From Fidelibacterota bacterium (lineage in GTDB: Bacteria; Fidelibacterota; UBA8477; JABMPR01): 64,000 nt of DNA. Positions 19,026-31,013 of the stretch are shown one piece after another. A program made the translations under genes and the position numbers. Under the pieces are notes generated by a model that was not told the DNA's origin, did not search any database, and was given only the letters and a program-made list of their open reading frames with translations. The stretch is from assembly GCA_016844955.1 (NCBI GenBank), contig JAERTH010000050.1, positions 1 to 64,000 on the forward strand, written 5' to 3'. Position 1 is the first letter of the stretch. Each line of letters begins with the position of its first letter.

Positions 19026-19448
19026 TTATTCTCCGATGATTTTGACCAAAACTCTTTTATTGCGGCGTCCATCAAATTCACCATAAAAGATCTGCTCCCA
19101 GGTCCCAAAATCCAGTTGGCCTTTGGTGATGGCCACAACCACTTCACGCCCCATAATCTGGCGCTTGTGATGGGCGTCTCCGTTGTCTTCACCGGTGCGA
19201 TTATGGTGATAACGCTCCGGACTGGCGTCAAAAGGAGCCAGCCATTCCAGCCAGCGCTTGTAGTCTTCTTTGAGCCCGGACTCTTCATCATTAATAAATA
19301 CTGAAGCAGTGATGTGCATGGCATTGACCAGACACAACCCTTCCTGGACACCACTTTCAAAAACCACATTTTCAACATCCCGGGTGATGTTTACGAAACC
19401 CATGCGCTCAGGCACATTAAAGTGAAGGTATTTAGTTTTAGATTTCAT
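19026..19448 (-). CDS. yjbQ: YjbQ family protein (UPF0047)
   Basis: A 140-residue protein of the YjbQ/UPF0047 family, annotated elsewhere as secondary thiamine-phosphate synthase. Family motifs are visible: '[18 protein letters not shown]' and the histidine-rich '[20 protein letters not shown]', which supplies putative metal ligands, then '[20 protein letters not shown]' near the end. AGGAGGT precedes the ATG. It lies eight bases after the stop of the pullulanase gene on the same strand, so they are probably co-transcribed, although no functional link is obvious. Confidence 0.92.
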   Translation of the reverse strand: MKSKTKYLHFNVPERMGFVNITRDVENVVFESGVQEGLCLVNAMHITASVFINDEESGLKEDYKRWLEWLAPFDASPERYHHNRTGEDNGDAHHKRQIMGREVVVAITKGQLDFGTWEQIFYGEFDGRRNKRVLVKIIGE

Positions 19449-19456
19449 CCAACCTC

Positions 19457-21493
19457 CTACTGAACCAGGATCAGTCCACTCTGGGGGGCAACCACAGCCT
19501 TATCAGACAGAAGTTTCTCACCCTTTGGATCAGCTATGGCTGCATCAGCCAACACAGTCCACTCCCCCCGTGGCAACTTAAAGTTTGCTGGCGCTTGACT
19601 GTCTGCATTAAGAAGCACCAGAACCGTCTGCTCGCCATCCATTTGGACACCGAATGAAAGCTCAGATCCGCCATCTATGAATTTTCTATAACCAGGTTCA
19701 ACATTCCTTAACTCGGGATATTGATTACGAATGGCAACCAGACCGCGATAGTAGTCAACCAATTCACTATTCAGTGATTTCTCAGTCCAGTTCAGCCAGT
19801 TCGTCTCATCATCTTTTTCATAGGAATTATGATCGAGTTGTCCTGCATGCTCATCTATACCAATGCTATTGGCAACTACTTTTGCACGACCCCAGGTTTG
19901 TCCTTGAGCAATCATAACCGGTCCCTGACTCACCAGGAGATTCAGGGCTGCAAATTTGTGCAGGGTTAATTCCTCTGCAGAAAGTTTGACGACTTGATCC
20001 CGAGTAACCTTTTCAGCAGGACCCACTTTGCCCAGAGCAAGACGGATAAAATCACCCAGGGTGTTATCGTCATGACTCTCCAGATAATTCACACTCTGAA
20101 CAGGATATCTGAAATGCCCTCCTTCATCCTGCAAATATCCACGCATCAATTTTTTGTAATGCTCAAGATTATTGCCATCCCAAAGCTTGCCAAAAATGAA
20201 GCCATAATCCTCGTTCTGATGATTGCGACCTTTGATACTATTCCTGAAGTGATCATTCCAGGATGCCCAACCATGATCGGCCAACTCAGCGGGATTATAA
20301 CCGCCACCACCCCAGGGTTCTCCGATGAGAATGACTTTGGGATTTACTGCTTGCGTAGCCTCCGTTATGGCATCAACAGTTTCCATATCAATCATGGTAG
20401 CCAGATCGAAGCGAAATCCATCGATATGGTATTCCTTCATCCAATAAACCAGACTCTCCACAATCAACTTGCGTGACATGGGGTTCTCAGTCTTGAAGTC
20501 ATTACCACAACCACTGTTTGAACGATAATTGCCCTGTTCATCCAGCCTGAAGTAGTAAGATTTGTCAATTAGCTTGAAGGGACTTTCATCGTATTGGGAT
20601 ACATGATTATAAACCACATCCATTATCACAGAAATGCCTTCTTTGTGAAGTTCCCTAACCATGGTCTTCATTTCATTGACAGCACGACCATCCTGGCCAA
20701 TCCAGGCACCCCGTGTATTGACTCCATCTGAGCCATAATAGATTTCAGGAGCAAAGAAAAATGAGGTCATGTAGCCCCAATGATTGTTCTCATAGGGATT
20801 CCAATCGTTCCAGGTGGTCAGATCAGGATTTTTGTAATCAATTTCAATGTTGCCGAATTCCTGGAGCGGAAGAAATTCTATTGCATTGTAGCCCATGTCT
20901 TTCAAATGAGCCAGACCACCAGCCTGATCTTTTTCAACAAATCCAGTGTAGCTCCCTTTAAGATTGGCTCCTGAAGAGGTGTGGACCGTCATATCCCGTA
21001 AATGAGCTTCCAGGATGACCAGATCCCCCAGCTCAGCAGAGGTAAAGGTATCCCCATTCCAATCGAATTCATCCTCAGGGAGAATGACTGTCTTACTAGG
21101 GTAATGAAAATTATTTTGGCGAACCACCGCGCGTGAGTAGGGATCGGGGATAATCTTGCCTTCTGCACCTGAGGTTGTATAGCCGTAATATTTTGTCGCA
21201 TCCTCAGGAGTTATGCTGATTTCCCAAACACCATTGGGTTTCATCTGCATCGGGATGTTTTTACCGCTGGCATCATCATACCGTTCAAACAGAACCAGAC
21301 TGACATCCTCAACGGAAGGAGCAAAAATTCGAAACACGAGTTGCTTCGCTTCTCGATTGAGCCCCAGATTTTCATCTAGCGCAGCTATTGTTGTGTTACT
21401 ATTGGTCATTTCTTTTACTAACTCCGGATTATTTGAACAAGCTATCATCATGAGGACGACAACCGAACTCAGGAATCTCTGTTTGTTACTCAT
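19457..21493 (-). CDS. Pullulanase-type alpha-glucan debranching lipoprotein (GH13)
   Basis: Secreted enzyme expected to cut alpha-1,6 branches in glycogen, pullulan or starch. The lipobox 'MMIAC' gives lipid-bearing C19. A CBM48-type N-terminal domain (about 45-160, '[20 protein letters not shown]') precedes the GH13 barrel, with '[12 protein letters not shown]', nucleophile Asp in '[10 protein letters not shown]', acid Glu in '[14 protein letters not shown]' and '[12 protein letters not shown]' for the third carboxylate. The '[12 protein letters not shown]' strand fits type I pullulanases. A C-terminal beta-sandwich (about 590-678) completes it. GGGGAGAA lies before the ATG. As a lipoprotein it probably sits on the outer membrane and feeds glucan uptake. 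Confidence 0.9.
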   Translation of the reverse strand: MSNKQRFLSSVVVLMMIACSNNPELVKEMTNSNTTIAALDENLGLNREAKQLVFRIFAPSVEDVSLVLFERYDDASGKNIPMQMKPNGVWEISITPEDATKYYGYTTSGAEGKIIPDPYSRAVVRQNNFHYPSKTVILPEDEFDWNGDTFTSAELGDLVILEAHLRDMTVHTSSGANLKGSYTGFVEKDQAGGLAHLKDMGYNAIEFLPLQEFGNIEIDYKNPDLTTWNDWNPYENNHWGYMTSFFFAPEIYYGSDGVNTRGAWIGQDGRAVNEMKTMVRELHKEGISVIMDVVYNHVSQYDESPFKLIDKSYYFRLDEQGNYRSNSGCGNDFKTENPMSRKLIVESLVYWMKEYHIDGFRFDLATMIDMETVDAITEATQAVNPKVILIGEPWGGGGYNPAELADHGWASWNDHFRNSIKGRNHQNEDYGFIFGKLWDGNNLEHYKKLMRGYLQDEGGHFRYPVQSVNYLESHDDNTLGDFIRLALGKVGPAEKVTRDQVVKLSAEELTLHKFAALNLLVSQGPVMIAQGQTWGRAKVVANSIGIDEHAGQLDHNSYEKDDETNWLNWTEKSLNSELVDYYRGLVAIRNQYPELRNVEPGYRKFIDGGSELSFGVQMDGEQTVLVLLNADSQAPANFKLPRGEWTVLADAAIADPKGEKLLSDKAVVAPQSGLILVQ

Positions 21494-21693
21494 TTGAGTT
21501 CTCCCCTTTGGCTACAAAAAACAGGCGTATTGAGGTGCTGAAAATGACATGTGGACGACAGTTCGGTCCTTTTCAGACTTTTGCGCGGAAACATAATGTG
21601 AATCAAGGGATATTAAAGTCATATTCACCTGAGTTATTTGTAACTAAATGATTGATACTTCCTCTAAGGATAACAATGAAAGAAGGAACCAAT

Positions 21694-22188
21694 ATGAAAA
21701 GAAATAAAATTATCGCAAGTCTGGCAGCCGTCATCTTCGTAATCGTAGGTGTATTTACCATAGGAACTACTTCAGTTTCTGCACAGGAAGCACCTGACTT
21801 CACCTTGAAGGACATTGACGGCAATGATGTGTCTCTATCTGATTACAAGGGCAAGGTTATCCTTGTGGATTTTTGGGCAACCTGGTGTGGTCCCTGCAAA
21901 ATGGAGATTCCGAGTTTTATACAACTTCAAAATGATTACGCTGACGATGTAGTTATATTGGGTATCTCTCTTGATCAGGGTGGCCCTAAAGTCGTGGTAC
22001 CTTTTGTGGAGAAAATGGACATCAATTATCCGGTAGTCTACGGCAACGGCACTGTGGTAAAAGCCTACGGTGGTGTTCGTGGAATCCCCACAACCTTTGT
22101 TATCGATAGAGATTTCAATATTCAGCGGAAATATGTGGGATACACGGATCACAAAGTATTTGAAAACGATATCCTGACATTCAAGTAG
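21694..22188 (+). CDS. TlpA/ResA-like thioredoxin, exported
   Basis: Periplasmic thiol-disulfide oxidoreductase. From the chosen ATG (21694, ribosome site GAAGGA seven bases away) the protein opens MKRNKIIASLAAVIFVIVGV, a signal peptide with cleavage likely after 'SVSA'. The thioredoxin fold follows, with 'APDFTLKDIDGNDVSLSDYK' and active site 'WATWCGPCKMEIPS', and the cis-Pro loop in 'GGVRGIPTTFVIDR'. An ATG at 21676 is a second possible start. Such proteins reduce apocytochrome or other periplasmic disulfides. No cytochrome biogenesis gene is adjacent; the next gene encodes a small basic protein. Confidence 0.9.
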   Translation: MKRNKIIASLAAVIFVIVGVFTIGTTSVSAQEAPDFTLKDIDGNDVSLSDYKGKVILVDFWATWCGPCKMEIPSFIQLQNDYADDVVILGISLDQGGPKVVVPFVEKMDINYPVVYGNGTVVKAYGGVRGIPTTFVIDRDFNIQRKYVGYTDHKVFENDILTFK

Positions 22189-22264
22189 ACGAGACGACAA
22201 AATTATTTGCAATCACCTGTTGTGTCGTTTAGTTTCGCCCCGCTAAAGGACTGGAGGAAAGACT

Positions 22265-24554
<2,290 letters not shown>

Positions 24555-26060
24555 ATGTTTAAGAAAATATTGATCGCCAACCGAGGTGAGATTGCTTTAC
24601 GTGTAATGCGTACCTGCCGGGAAATGGGTATTGAAGTTGTGGCTGTCTATTCAGCAGCCGACCGAACCGCCCCACATGTCCTATTCGCTGATGAAGCCTA
24701 TTTCATTGGTTCAGCAGCCTCCAGCGATAGTTATCTGAAATACGAAAAGATTTTGGAAGTTGCCCAGGCATCCCATTCCGATGCCATTCACCCTGGATAT
24801 GGGTTTCTTTCAGAAAATACAGAATTTGCTCAGAAGGTTTCTGAAGCAGGAATCGTGTTTATCGGTCCTCCAGCTGACGCCATCAAGACCATGGGCGACA
24901 AAACCATGGCTCGTCAATCCATGTTACTTACTGATGTGCCTGTGGTGCCCGGTACTGAAGATCCTATCGAAGATGTGGAAAAAGCTTTGAGTGTTGCCAA
25001 AGAAATTGGGTTTCCAGTTCTGATAAAGGCGGCCGGTGGTGGCGGCGGTAAGGGCATGCGTATTGTCGATTCTGCGGAGGCATTTGAATCGGCCGTGGGT
25101 AAAGCCCAACGAGAATCACAATCAGCTTTTGGTGATGGTCGTGTCTATATAGAAAAATATCTGGAAGAACCCCACCACATTGAATTTCAGGTTATTGCTG
25201 ATACACATGGGAATGTCATTCACCTTAATGAACGAGAGTGCTCTATTCAGCGTCGCTATCAAAAGGTGATCGAAGAATCTCCCAGCCCATTTATTCATGC
25301 TGAGCTCCGTGAGCAAATGGGTAAAGCAGCTGTTGAGACAGCCCGAAGCTGCAACTACGTGGGCGCTGGGACCGTTGAGTTTCTGGTGGATAAATATAAG
25401 CATTTTTACTTCCTGGAAATGAATACCCGCCTACAGGTGGAGCACCCTGTTACTGAGATGGTCACCGGTATAGATCTGGTTGCTGAGCAAATTCGCATTG
25501 CGGAAGGAAAACCTCTTTCACTAAAACAATCAGACGTGAGCGTTTCAGGTCATGCAGTGGAATGCCGGATATATGCTGAAGATGCAGCAAATGACTTTGT
25601 ACCATCAACTGGCACAATATCCATGCTACAAATACCAGATGGCCCGGGCACCCGCTTTGATGGAGCGATCCGGCAGGGTATGGAAGTCACGCCATATTAT
25701 GACCCCATGCTTGGTAAGTTGATTTGCTGGGCAAAGGATCGTGATTCAGCTTTGAACCGAAGTGAAAGAGCGCTAAGAGAGTTTTATATTGGTGGCATTG
25801 AAACCACCATTCAGTTTTGCCGCTCAGTTATCGGACATCCCCAATTTCGGCAGGGCCCTTATGACACTCATTTTTATGCGCTACACAAAGAGGAGCTGCA
25901 CACTGAGCTCTCAACTGCCACAGATGAGGTCATGTTGGTTGCCGGTGGGACGCTGCACACACATCAGGATCGGATGAAACACTCATCTCAAAAAGCAGGA
26001 GCCGGCGAATCTTCCCGATCCAACTGGGTTTCGGCTCAAATGGGGAGGCAAAAGCAATGA
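24555..26060 (+). CDS. Biotin carboxylase subunit of an acyl-CoA carboxylase
   Basis: ATP-grasp enzyme that carboxylates biotin with bicarbonate. It begins 'MFKKILIANRGEIALRVMRT'; the glycine-rich ATP loop 'KAAGGGGGKGMRIV', 'ECSIQRRYQKVIEE', 'FLEMNTRLQVEHPVTE' (catalytic Glu/Arg) and 'YYDPMLGKLI' are all present. At 501 residues it is about 50 longer than AccC; the extra C-terminal tail resembles that of propionyl-CoA-type carboxylases with separate subunits. With the adjacent biotin carrier gene and the mutase gene downstream, a role as propionyl-CoA (or broader acyl-CoA) carboxylase alpha part is more likely than fatty-acid AccC, but AccC cannot be excluded. The carboxyltransferase subunit is not in the window. 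Confidence 0.9.
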   Translation: MFKKILIANRGEIALRVMRTCREMGIEVVAVYSAADRTAPHVLFADEAYFIGSAASSDSYLKYEKILEVAQASHSDAIHPGYGFLSENTEFAQKVSEAGIVFIGPPADAIKTMGDKTMARQSMLLTDVPVVPGTEDPIEDVEKALSVAKEIGFPVLIKAAGGGGGKGMRIVDSAEAFESAVGKAQRESQSAFGDGRVYIEKYLEEPHHIEFQVIADTHGNVIHLNERECSIQRRYQKVIEESPSPFIHAELREQMGKAAVETARSCNYVGAGTVEFLVDKYKHFYFLEMNTRLQVEHPVTEMVTGIDLVAEQIRIAEGKPLSLKQSDVSVSGHAVECRIYAEDAANDFVPSTGTISMLQIPDGPGTRFDGAIRQGMEVTPYYDPMLGKLICWAKDRDSALNRSERALREFYIGGIETTIQFCRSVIGHPQFRQGPYDTHFYALHKEELHTELSTATDEVMLVAGGTLHTHQDRMKHSSQKAGAGESSRSNWVSAQMGRQKQ

Positions 26061-26557
26061 AATATGAGATTAACTCAGGCGCGCACTCCCTACAGGTTGA
26101 CTTCCAATCAGAAGCTGGTCGACTCATCATCAACACGGATGATGCAAGCTTGAATCTTGAAGCCGTTGAAGTTCAGCCAGGTGTTTATAGTGTAATTATG
26201 AACAATCGGTCCTTTGTTGTGGGGGTGGCCTGCAATGGTGAAAACCGGGTGAATGTAAATGGTACTCCCATCTCGTTGGAATTGTTGGATGCTGTACATC
26301 TGCATCTGCGGGAATTGGGCTGGGATTCACTCAAAGAAGTTAAAGCCGGTTTGATAAGCGCTCAGATTCCGGGGTTGATAACGAAAATTTTTCGGGGAGT
26401 TGGGGATGAAATTGTTGAGGGTGATCCACTATTTCTGATTGAAGCCATGAAGATGGAAAATGAGATCAAAGCACCGGTTTCCGGAATCATCCAGAAAATC
26501 AGTGTCTCTGAGGGTCAAACTGTTGAAAAGGGAACAAACATCATTGAGATCGGGTAA
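26057..26557 (+). CDS. Biotin carboxyl carrier protein
   Basis: A 166-residue carrier whose C-terminal biotinyl domain (about 97-166) carries the biotin-accepting K132 in 'IEAMKMENEIKAPVSG'. The N-terminal 90 residues form a beta-rich region resembling the BT domain that ties carrier to carboxylase in acyl-CoA carboxylases, here on a separate chain. The ATG overlaps the carboxylase stop by four bases, so the two are coupled. The birA homologue at 28853-29617 would attach the biotin. Confidence 0.92.
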   Translation: MKYEINSGAHSLQVDFQSEAGRLIINTDDASLNLEAVEVQPGVYSVIMNNRSFVVGVACNGENRVNVNGTPISLELLDAVHLHLRELGWDSLKEVKAGLISAQIPGLITKIFRGVGDEIVEGDPLFLIEAMKMENEIKAPVSGIIQKISVSEGQTVEKGTNIIEIG

Positions 26558-26606
26558 GCGGAAGAAGTAAGAAGAATTGAACTGAAAATCGAAATATGGA
26601 AAATAT

Positions 26607-27329
26607 ATGTTAGGTAGAATGTTTGGAGCAGGATTGGGATGGGCTTTTGCTGGTCCCATCGGCGGATTAATCGGATGGTGGCTTGGTGGACAAGTCGATA
26701 TAGATACAGGTAGACCGCAAACTGGTGGCACTAGAAGTTCACCTCAGACCCGACCAGGGGATTTCGCTATTGCGCTGTTGGTATTGGTTGCCGCCGTGAT
26801 GAAGGCTGATGGCAAGGTCGTCAAATCTGAGCTGGACTACGTCAAGCAATTTCTTGTTAAAAGTTTTGGACAGGCAAATGCTCAGGAAATGCTGGTACTG
26901 CTCAAGAATCTGCTGGAGCAGGATTATTATATCTATGAGATAGCTGATCAGATCAATCGCCACATGAACAAGGCTGAAAAGCTGCAATTGATTCATGTGT
27001 TGTTTGGAATCAGCCAGGCCGATGGTCATGTTGACAACAGGGAAATTGAACTGATACAGGAAATTGGTCAACATCTTAAGATAGACCGCAATGATGTTGA
27101 TGCCATTCTGGCAATCTTTGTGAAGGATAGCAATTCATCCTACAAAATCTTGGAGATTGATGCTTCTTCCAGTGATCAGGAGGTCAAAAAGGCCTACCGC
27201 TCCATGGCTGCACGTTTCCATCCAGATAAAGTTCAGCACCTGGGACCCGATTTTCAGAAAATGGCCGAAGAAAAATTCAAAGCCATTAACGGCGCCTATC
27301 AGGAGATCAAGACCGAACGAGGCATATAG
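26607..27329 (+). CDS. TerB-like plus DnaJ-domain protein (DjlA-like)
   Basis: A 240-residue co-chaperone-like protein. The N-terminus (1-30) is a glycine-rich hydrophobic segment ('[20 protein letters not shown]') that could insert in the inner membrane. A TerB-type helical domain (about 50-170) contains '[19 protein letters not shown]' and a second '[18 protein letters not shown]'. The J domain (about 175-238) has the DnaK-activating HPD in '[11 protein letters not shown]'. Domain order matches DjlA. It sits between the biotin carrier and mutase genes, nine bases before the latter; why it is there is unclear. Confidence 0.88.
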   Translation: MLGRMFGAGLGWAFAGPIGGLIGWWLGGQVDIDTGRPQTGGTRSSPQTRPGDFAIALLVLVAAVMKADGKVVKSELDYVKQFLVKSFGQANAQEMLVLLKNLLEQDYYIYEIADQINRHMNKAEKLQLIHVLFGISQADGHVDNREIELIQEIGQHLKIDRNDVDAILAIFVKDSNSSYKILEIDASSSDQEVKKAYRSMAARFHPDKVQHLGPDFQKMAEEKFKAINGAYQEIKTERGI

Positions 27330-27337
27330 AGGTTTTC

Positions 27338-28840
27338 ATGACCAACACCGGGGAAAAAGCTGGGACCTATCCATTCACTCGCGGTATTTACAGTGAAATG
27401 TACAAATCGCGTAAATGGACCATGCGCCAGTATGCAGGTTTCTCAAGTGCCAAAGATTCAAATACGCGATATCGCTATTTATTGGATCAAGGGCAGACCG
27501 GCTTATCTGTAGCTTTTGATTTACCCACACAGATAGGCTATGATTCTGATGATCCTCTCTCTGCAGGTGAAATCGGCAAGGTTGGAGTCCCCATTGATAC
27601 CCTGGCTGATATGGAAACCCTTTTTGATGGGATTCCACTGGACAAGGTATCTACGTCTATGACCATCAATTCCACGGCGGCTATTCTGCTGGCCATGTAT
27701 CAAGTGGTGGCAGAAAAGCAGGGAGTCAGCAAAGAGCAGTTGCGTGGTACCATTCAGAATGATGTTCTCAAGGAATACATTGCCCGTGGTACTTACATTT
27801 ATCCCCCAAAACCCTCCTTGCGGCTCATCACGGATGTGTTTTCCTATTGCAACGAGCACATCCCTAATTGGAATACCATCTCCATTTCAGGGTATCATAT
27901 CCGGGAAGCAGGATCGACGGCGGCCCAGGAACTGGCTTTCACTTTTGCCAATGGAATTGCCTATGTGGAAGCCGCTCTGGCAGCTGGACTTGATGTGGAT
28001 AAATTTGGTGCACGGCTCTCGTTTTTCTGGAACGCCCATAATGATCTTTTGGAGGAAGTTGCCAAATTCAGAGCCTCAAGACGCATTTGGGCCAAGATCA
28101 TGAAGGAACGTTTTGGTGCAAGCAATCCCAAAGCCATGATGTGCCGATTTCATACCCAAACTGGTGGCTCAACGCTCACGGCCCAGCAAATCGACAACAA
28201 TGTCGTTCGTGTGACGCTACAGGCTCTGGCAGCAGTGCTGGGTGGGACTCAATCACTACATACAAATTCCCGGGATGAAGCCCTGGCCCTGCCCACGGAA
28301 GATTCTGTGCGATTGGCCCTGAGAACGCAACAGGTTATCGGGTTTGAGAGTGGAGTAACTGAACATGTAGACCCCCTTGCTGGTTCAGAAGTTATTGAAC
28401 GCCTCACTGACAAACTGGAAGCTGAGGTGTTTGCATATATCCAGAAGGTTGATGATATGGGCGGGGCAGTCAAAGCCATCGAATTGGGCTATTTTCAAAA
28501 TGAAATTGGTACCAGTGCCTATGAGTATCAGCAGGAGATCGAGAAACAGAGTCGTGTCATTGTGGGGATGAATCAATTCATTTTGGATGAAGATGTCCAA
28601 CCTGAGACTTTGGAAGTTGGCGAAAAAGCCTCCCAGGAGCAATTGGCTCAACTCAATCATATTAAATCCAGTAGAGACCAGACCACGGTCCATAAGGCAT
28701 TGATCGAATTGCGCAAAGCAGCCTCCACTCCGGATGAAAATCTCTACCCCTATATATTATCAGCGGTACGAGGCTATGCCTCTATTGGTGAAATTGCCAA
28801 TACCCTGCGTGATGTATTTGGCGAATACAATGGTAGTTAA
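27338..28840 (+). CDS. Methylmalonyl-CoA mutase, catalytic (large) subunit without B12 domain
   Basis: Catalytic TIM-barrel chain that interconverts methylmalonyl-CoA and succinyl-CoA by adenosylcobalamin radical chemistry. Motifs include '[20 protein letters not shown]', '[18 protein letters not shown]', '[17 protein letters not shown]', '[15 protein letters not shown]' and '[16 protein letters not shown]'. At 500 residues it ends after the barrel, and the 'DxHxxG' B12-binding domain is missing; in such two-chain enzymes it is a separate small protein, not found in this window. An RNA-level link to birA is likely (12 bases apart). Together with the carboxylase it suggests propionate breakdown or the reverse, succinate to propionate. 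Confidence 0.94.
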   Translation: MTNTGEKAGTYPFTRGIYSEMYKSRKWTMRQYAGFSSAKDSNTRYRYLLDQGQTGLSVAFDLPTQIGYDSDDPLSAGEIGKVGVPIDTLADMETLFDGIPLDKVSTSMTINSTAAILLAMYQVVAEKQGVSKEQLRGTIQNDVLKEYIARGTYIYPPKPSLRLITDVFSYCNEHIPNWNTISISGYHIREAGSTAAQELAFTFANGIAYVEAALAAGLDVDKFGARLSFFWNAHNDLLEEVAKFRASRRIWAKIMKERFGASNPKAMMCRFHTQTGGSTLTAQQIDNNVVRVTLQALAAVLGGTQSLHTNSRDEALALPTEDSVRLALRTQQVIGFESGVTEHVDPLAGSEVIERLTDKLEAEVFAYIQKVDDMGGAVKAIELGYFQNEIGTSAYEYQQEIEKQSRVIVGMNQFILDEDVQPETLEVGEKASQEQLAQLNHIKSSRDQTTVHKALIELRKAASTPDENLYPYILSAVRGYASIGEIANTLRDVFGEYNGS

Positions 28841-28852
28841 GCGATACAGAGA

Positions 28853-29617
28853 ATGTGCCCCCGTCTGATCACACATCCTGATCTGGATGATGCTCTCTAT
28901 TTAGAAGTTGTAGATTCAACAAACCTGGAAGCTCAACGCTTACGATCCACCTATGCTGGACGTAACCTGCTTATTGTTAGCAGCTCTCAATCAGCAGGAA
29001 AAGGGCAGTATGGTCGTCGCTGGGAGTCTGCTGCGGGACTTGGACTATGGGCAACACTCTTTCTTGGAAGATCCAGATTGCTGACTCAGGATTTGCATTT
29101 GCTGTCACTCTATACTGGTATCATTGTCTCTAAAACATTAGGCCACCTCACAGACATGCAGTTCAAGCTCAAATGGCCCAATGATATTATGATTGGCTCC
29201 AGAAAATGTGCTGGAATTCTAACAGAGGTTCAGTGGCAGGGAGAATCCATAAATTCTGCCATTGTTGGAATTGGTATTAACCTCAAGCACAGCCCCTCAG
29301 ATTTTCCACCTGACATTCAGGATACAGCAACCTCACTTCAGATGGAAGGCTGGCCCCAGCCTGATCGTGACCAGATTTTGATTCATCTATTGGGAGATTT
29401 TTTTGGGAGTTGGTCCATGATGAATCAGCCTGAAGCATTGGTAGGGCTCTGGAATCAAAATGCCTATCAGATGAATCGAATGGTCAACTGGCGTAGTGGC
29501 GAAGATTGTTTTAAGGGCAGGTTCCTGGGAATCAATGACCGCGGGGAAGCACGCTTGAGTGTAGGGAATGAATTGCGAGAATTTGGAGCCGGTGAATTGC
29601 AGCAGCTGAAGGGCTAA
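28853..29617 (+). CDS. birA: Biotin--[acetyl-CoA-carboxylase] ligase, catalytic type
   Basis: Attaches biotin to carrier proteins, here most simply the one encoded at 26057-26557. It has the class I layout without an N-terminal DNA-binding domain, so it is not expected to be a repressor. Motifs: 'LEVVDSTNLEAQRL', 'QSAGKGQYGRRWES' (biotinyl-AMP loop), 'LKWPNDIMIGSRKCAGILTE' and 'IVGIGINLKHS', then a small C-terminal SH3-like domain. Its 3' end overlaps that of metF by four bases on the other strand. Confidence 0.92.
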   Translation: MCPRLITHPDLDDALYLEVVDSTNLEAQRLRSTYAGRNLLIVSSSQSAGKGQYGRRWESAAGLGLWATLFLGRSRLLTQDLHLLSLYTGIIVSKTLGHLTDMQFKLKWPNDIMIGSRKCAGILTEVQWQGESINSAIVGIGINLKHSPSDFPPDIQDTATSLQMEGWPQPDRDQILIHLLGDFFGSWSMMNQPEALVGLWNQNAYQMNRMVNWRSGEDCFKGRFLGINDRGEARLSVGNELREFGAGELQQLKG

Positions 29618-30570
29618 ACAATATCCAGAGAGCGAATCACCTGCTTGACCAGGCGACTATCCTGCATCACATAAAAATGTAAATTTTCCACCCCATTATT
29701 GAGCAAGTCTTCACATTGACTGATGGCATGAGCTACCCCAATCTCGGTTCGTTCGTGCTGACTCTCAGCGGCTTCAAACGCACGTACTACATCATCAGGA
29801 ATATTGACTGAAAAGGCGTTGGGCAGCTTGTGCAGTTGATTTTTTCTGGTTAGTAACTTCAGACCAGGAATAATCGGAACATTAATGCCCTGTTTTCGAC
29901 ATTCCTTTGAAAAAGCATAGAAGTCTTCGTTTTGGAAAAACATCTGAGTAACTATGTATTGTGCGCCAGCATCCACTTTTTGTTTCAAGTAACGAATATC
30001 TGCTTCAATACTGGGTGAATCAGGATGTTTCTCAGGATAACCACCTACACCGATACAAAAATCTGACTCATCAGCATCCAGAATGTCTTCCTGATATTTT
30101 CCACGATTCATATTGCTGATTTGCTTAACTAGTTCCAGGGAATGCTCATTGGACTCACGACCAACCAGATGCGCTTTCTTATACTGAGGCTGATCCCCTC
30201 GGATTGCCAGCACATTGTCTATGCCTAGATAATTAAGCTCTATGAGGGCATCTTCTGTTTCCTGCCTGGAAAATCCATGGCATAACAGGTGAGGCACAGC
30301 TTCAAGTTTATAGCGATACTTTATGGCAGCACATAAACCGATGGTTCCAGGGCGCTTGCGCTTGATATGTCTGGTAAAAGTGCCGTTTTCCTGTTCAATA
30401 AAATATGAATCAGCGGCATGGCTGGTTACATCAATGAAAGGTGGTTTGAACTCGATGAGTTCATCGATAATATCATATATTTCTCGGGCACTGCGACCGC
30501 GATTGGGTGGTATAATTTCAAAACTCACGAAGGGAGTTTTAGCTTCGTTGATTATATCATTAATTTTCAT
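29614..30570 (-). CDS. metF: 5,10-methylenetetrahydrofolate reductase
   Basis: FAD enzyme that makes 5-methyltetrahydrofolate for methionine synthesis. The TIM-barrel signatures are 'PFVSFEIIPPNRGRSARE' (catalytic Glu), 'PHLLCHGFSRQETEDALIEL', 'NVLAIRGDQP', 'IGVGGYPEKHPDSPS' and 'DAGAQYIVTQMFF'. At 318 residues it has normal bacterial length. It is monocistronic as far as can be seen, convergent with birA and followed upstream by the kinase/receiver operon on the same strand. Confidence 0.95.
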   Translation of the reverse strand: MKINDIINEAKTPFVSFEIIPPNRGRSAREIYDIIDELIEFKPPFIDVTSHAADSYFIEQENGTFTRHIKRKRPGTIGLCAAIKYRYKLEAVPHLLCHGFSRQETEDALIELNYLGIDNVLAIRGDQPQYKKAHLVGRESNEHSLELVKQISNMNRGKYQEDILDADESDFCIGVGGYPEKHPDSPSIEADIRYLKQKVDAGAQYIVTQMFFQNEDFYAFSKECRKQGINVPIIPGLKLLTRKNQLHKLPNAFSVNIPDDVVRAFEAAESQHERTEIGVAHAISQCEDLLNNGVENLHFYVMQDSRLVKQVIRSLDIV

Positions 30571-30637
30571 GTCAGTATAATAGGATAAGAATGACTGGGG
30601 TGTTATAATTTTGTCAGCTGAGGTTACTCCTTATTGG

Positions 30638-31009
30638 CTACCCCAGATATTTCTCTAACATCTGTTTCAATTGGACAATGGTGTAAGGTTTTGAGATGTA
30701 GTCAGAAAACCCGGCTTCCTCAAGCGTATCCAATTTGTCCTTGGAAAATGCGGTTACTGCAACCATAGGTATTTCCTTAAATCGGGACTCCTCTTTCAGA
30801 GCGGCCCCCAGCTCCAGTCCACTGATGCCTGGTCCCAGAGCAATATCCAGGAGCATGATATCGGCTGTCCTGTCCTTCATGAGCTCCAAAGCTTGTTCAC
30901 CTGTTTCTGCTGCATGAGATTGATACTCAAGTTTCTTTAATAGCAGCAAAAGGTATTGCCTGGATGCAAAATCATCTTCAACAACCAATACGGTCTTTAA
31001 TTCACCCAT
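30638..31009 (-). CDS. Single-domain response regulator
   Basis: A stand-alone receiver of 123 residues. The acidic pair is in 'LVVEDDFAS', the phosphorylated Asp is D55 in 'IMLLDIALG', the Thr is in 'MVAVTAFSKD' and the Lys in 'YISKPYTI'. No output domain follows. It begins four bases after the histidine kinase gene ends, so it is the probable partner of that kinase and would act through protein contacts or a phosphorelay. Confidence 0.9.
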   Translation of the reverse strand: MGELKTVLVVEDDFASRQYLLLLLKKLEYQSHAAETGEQALELMKDRTADIMLLDIALGPGISGLELGAALKEESRFKEIPMVAVTAFSKDKLDTLEEAGFSDYISKPYTIVQLKQMLEKYLG

Positions 31010-31013
31010 TTTA

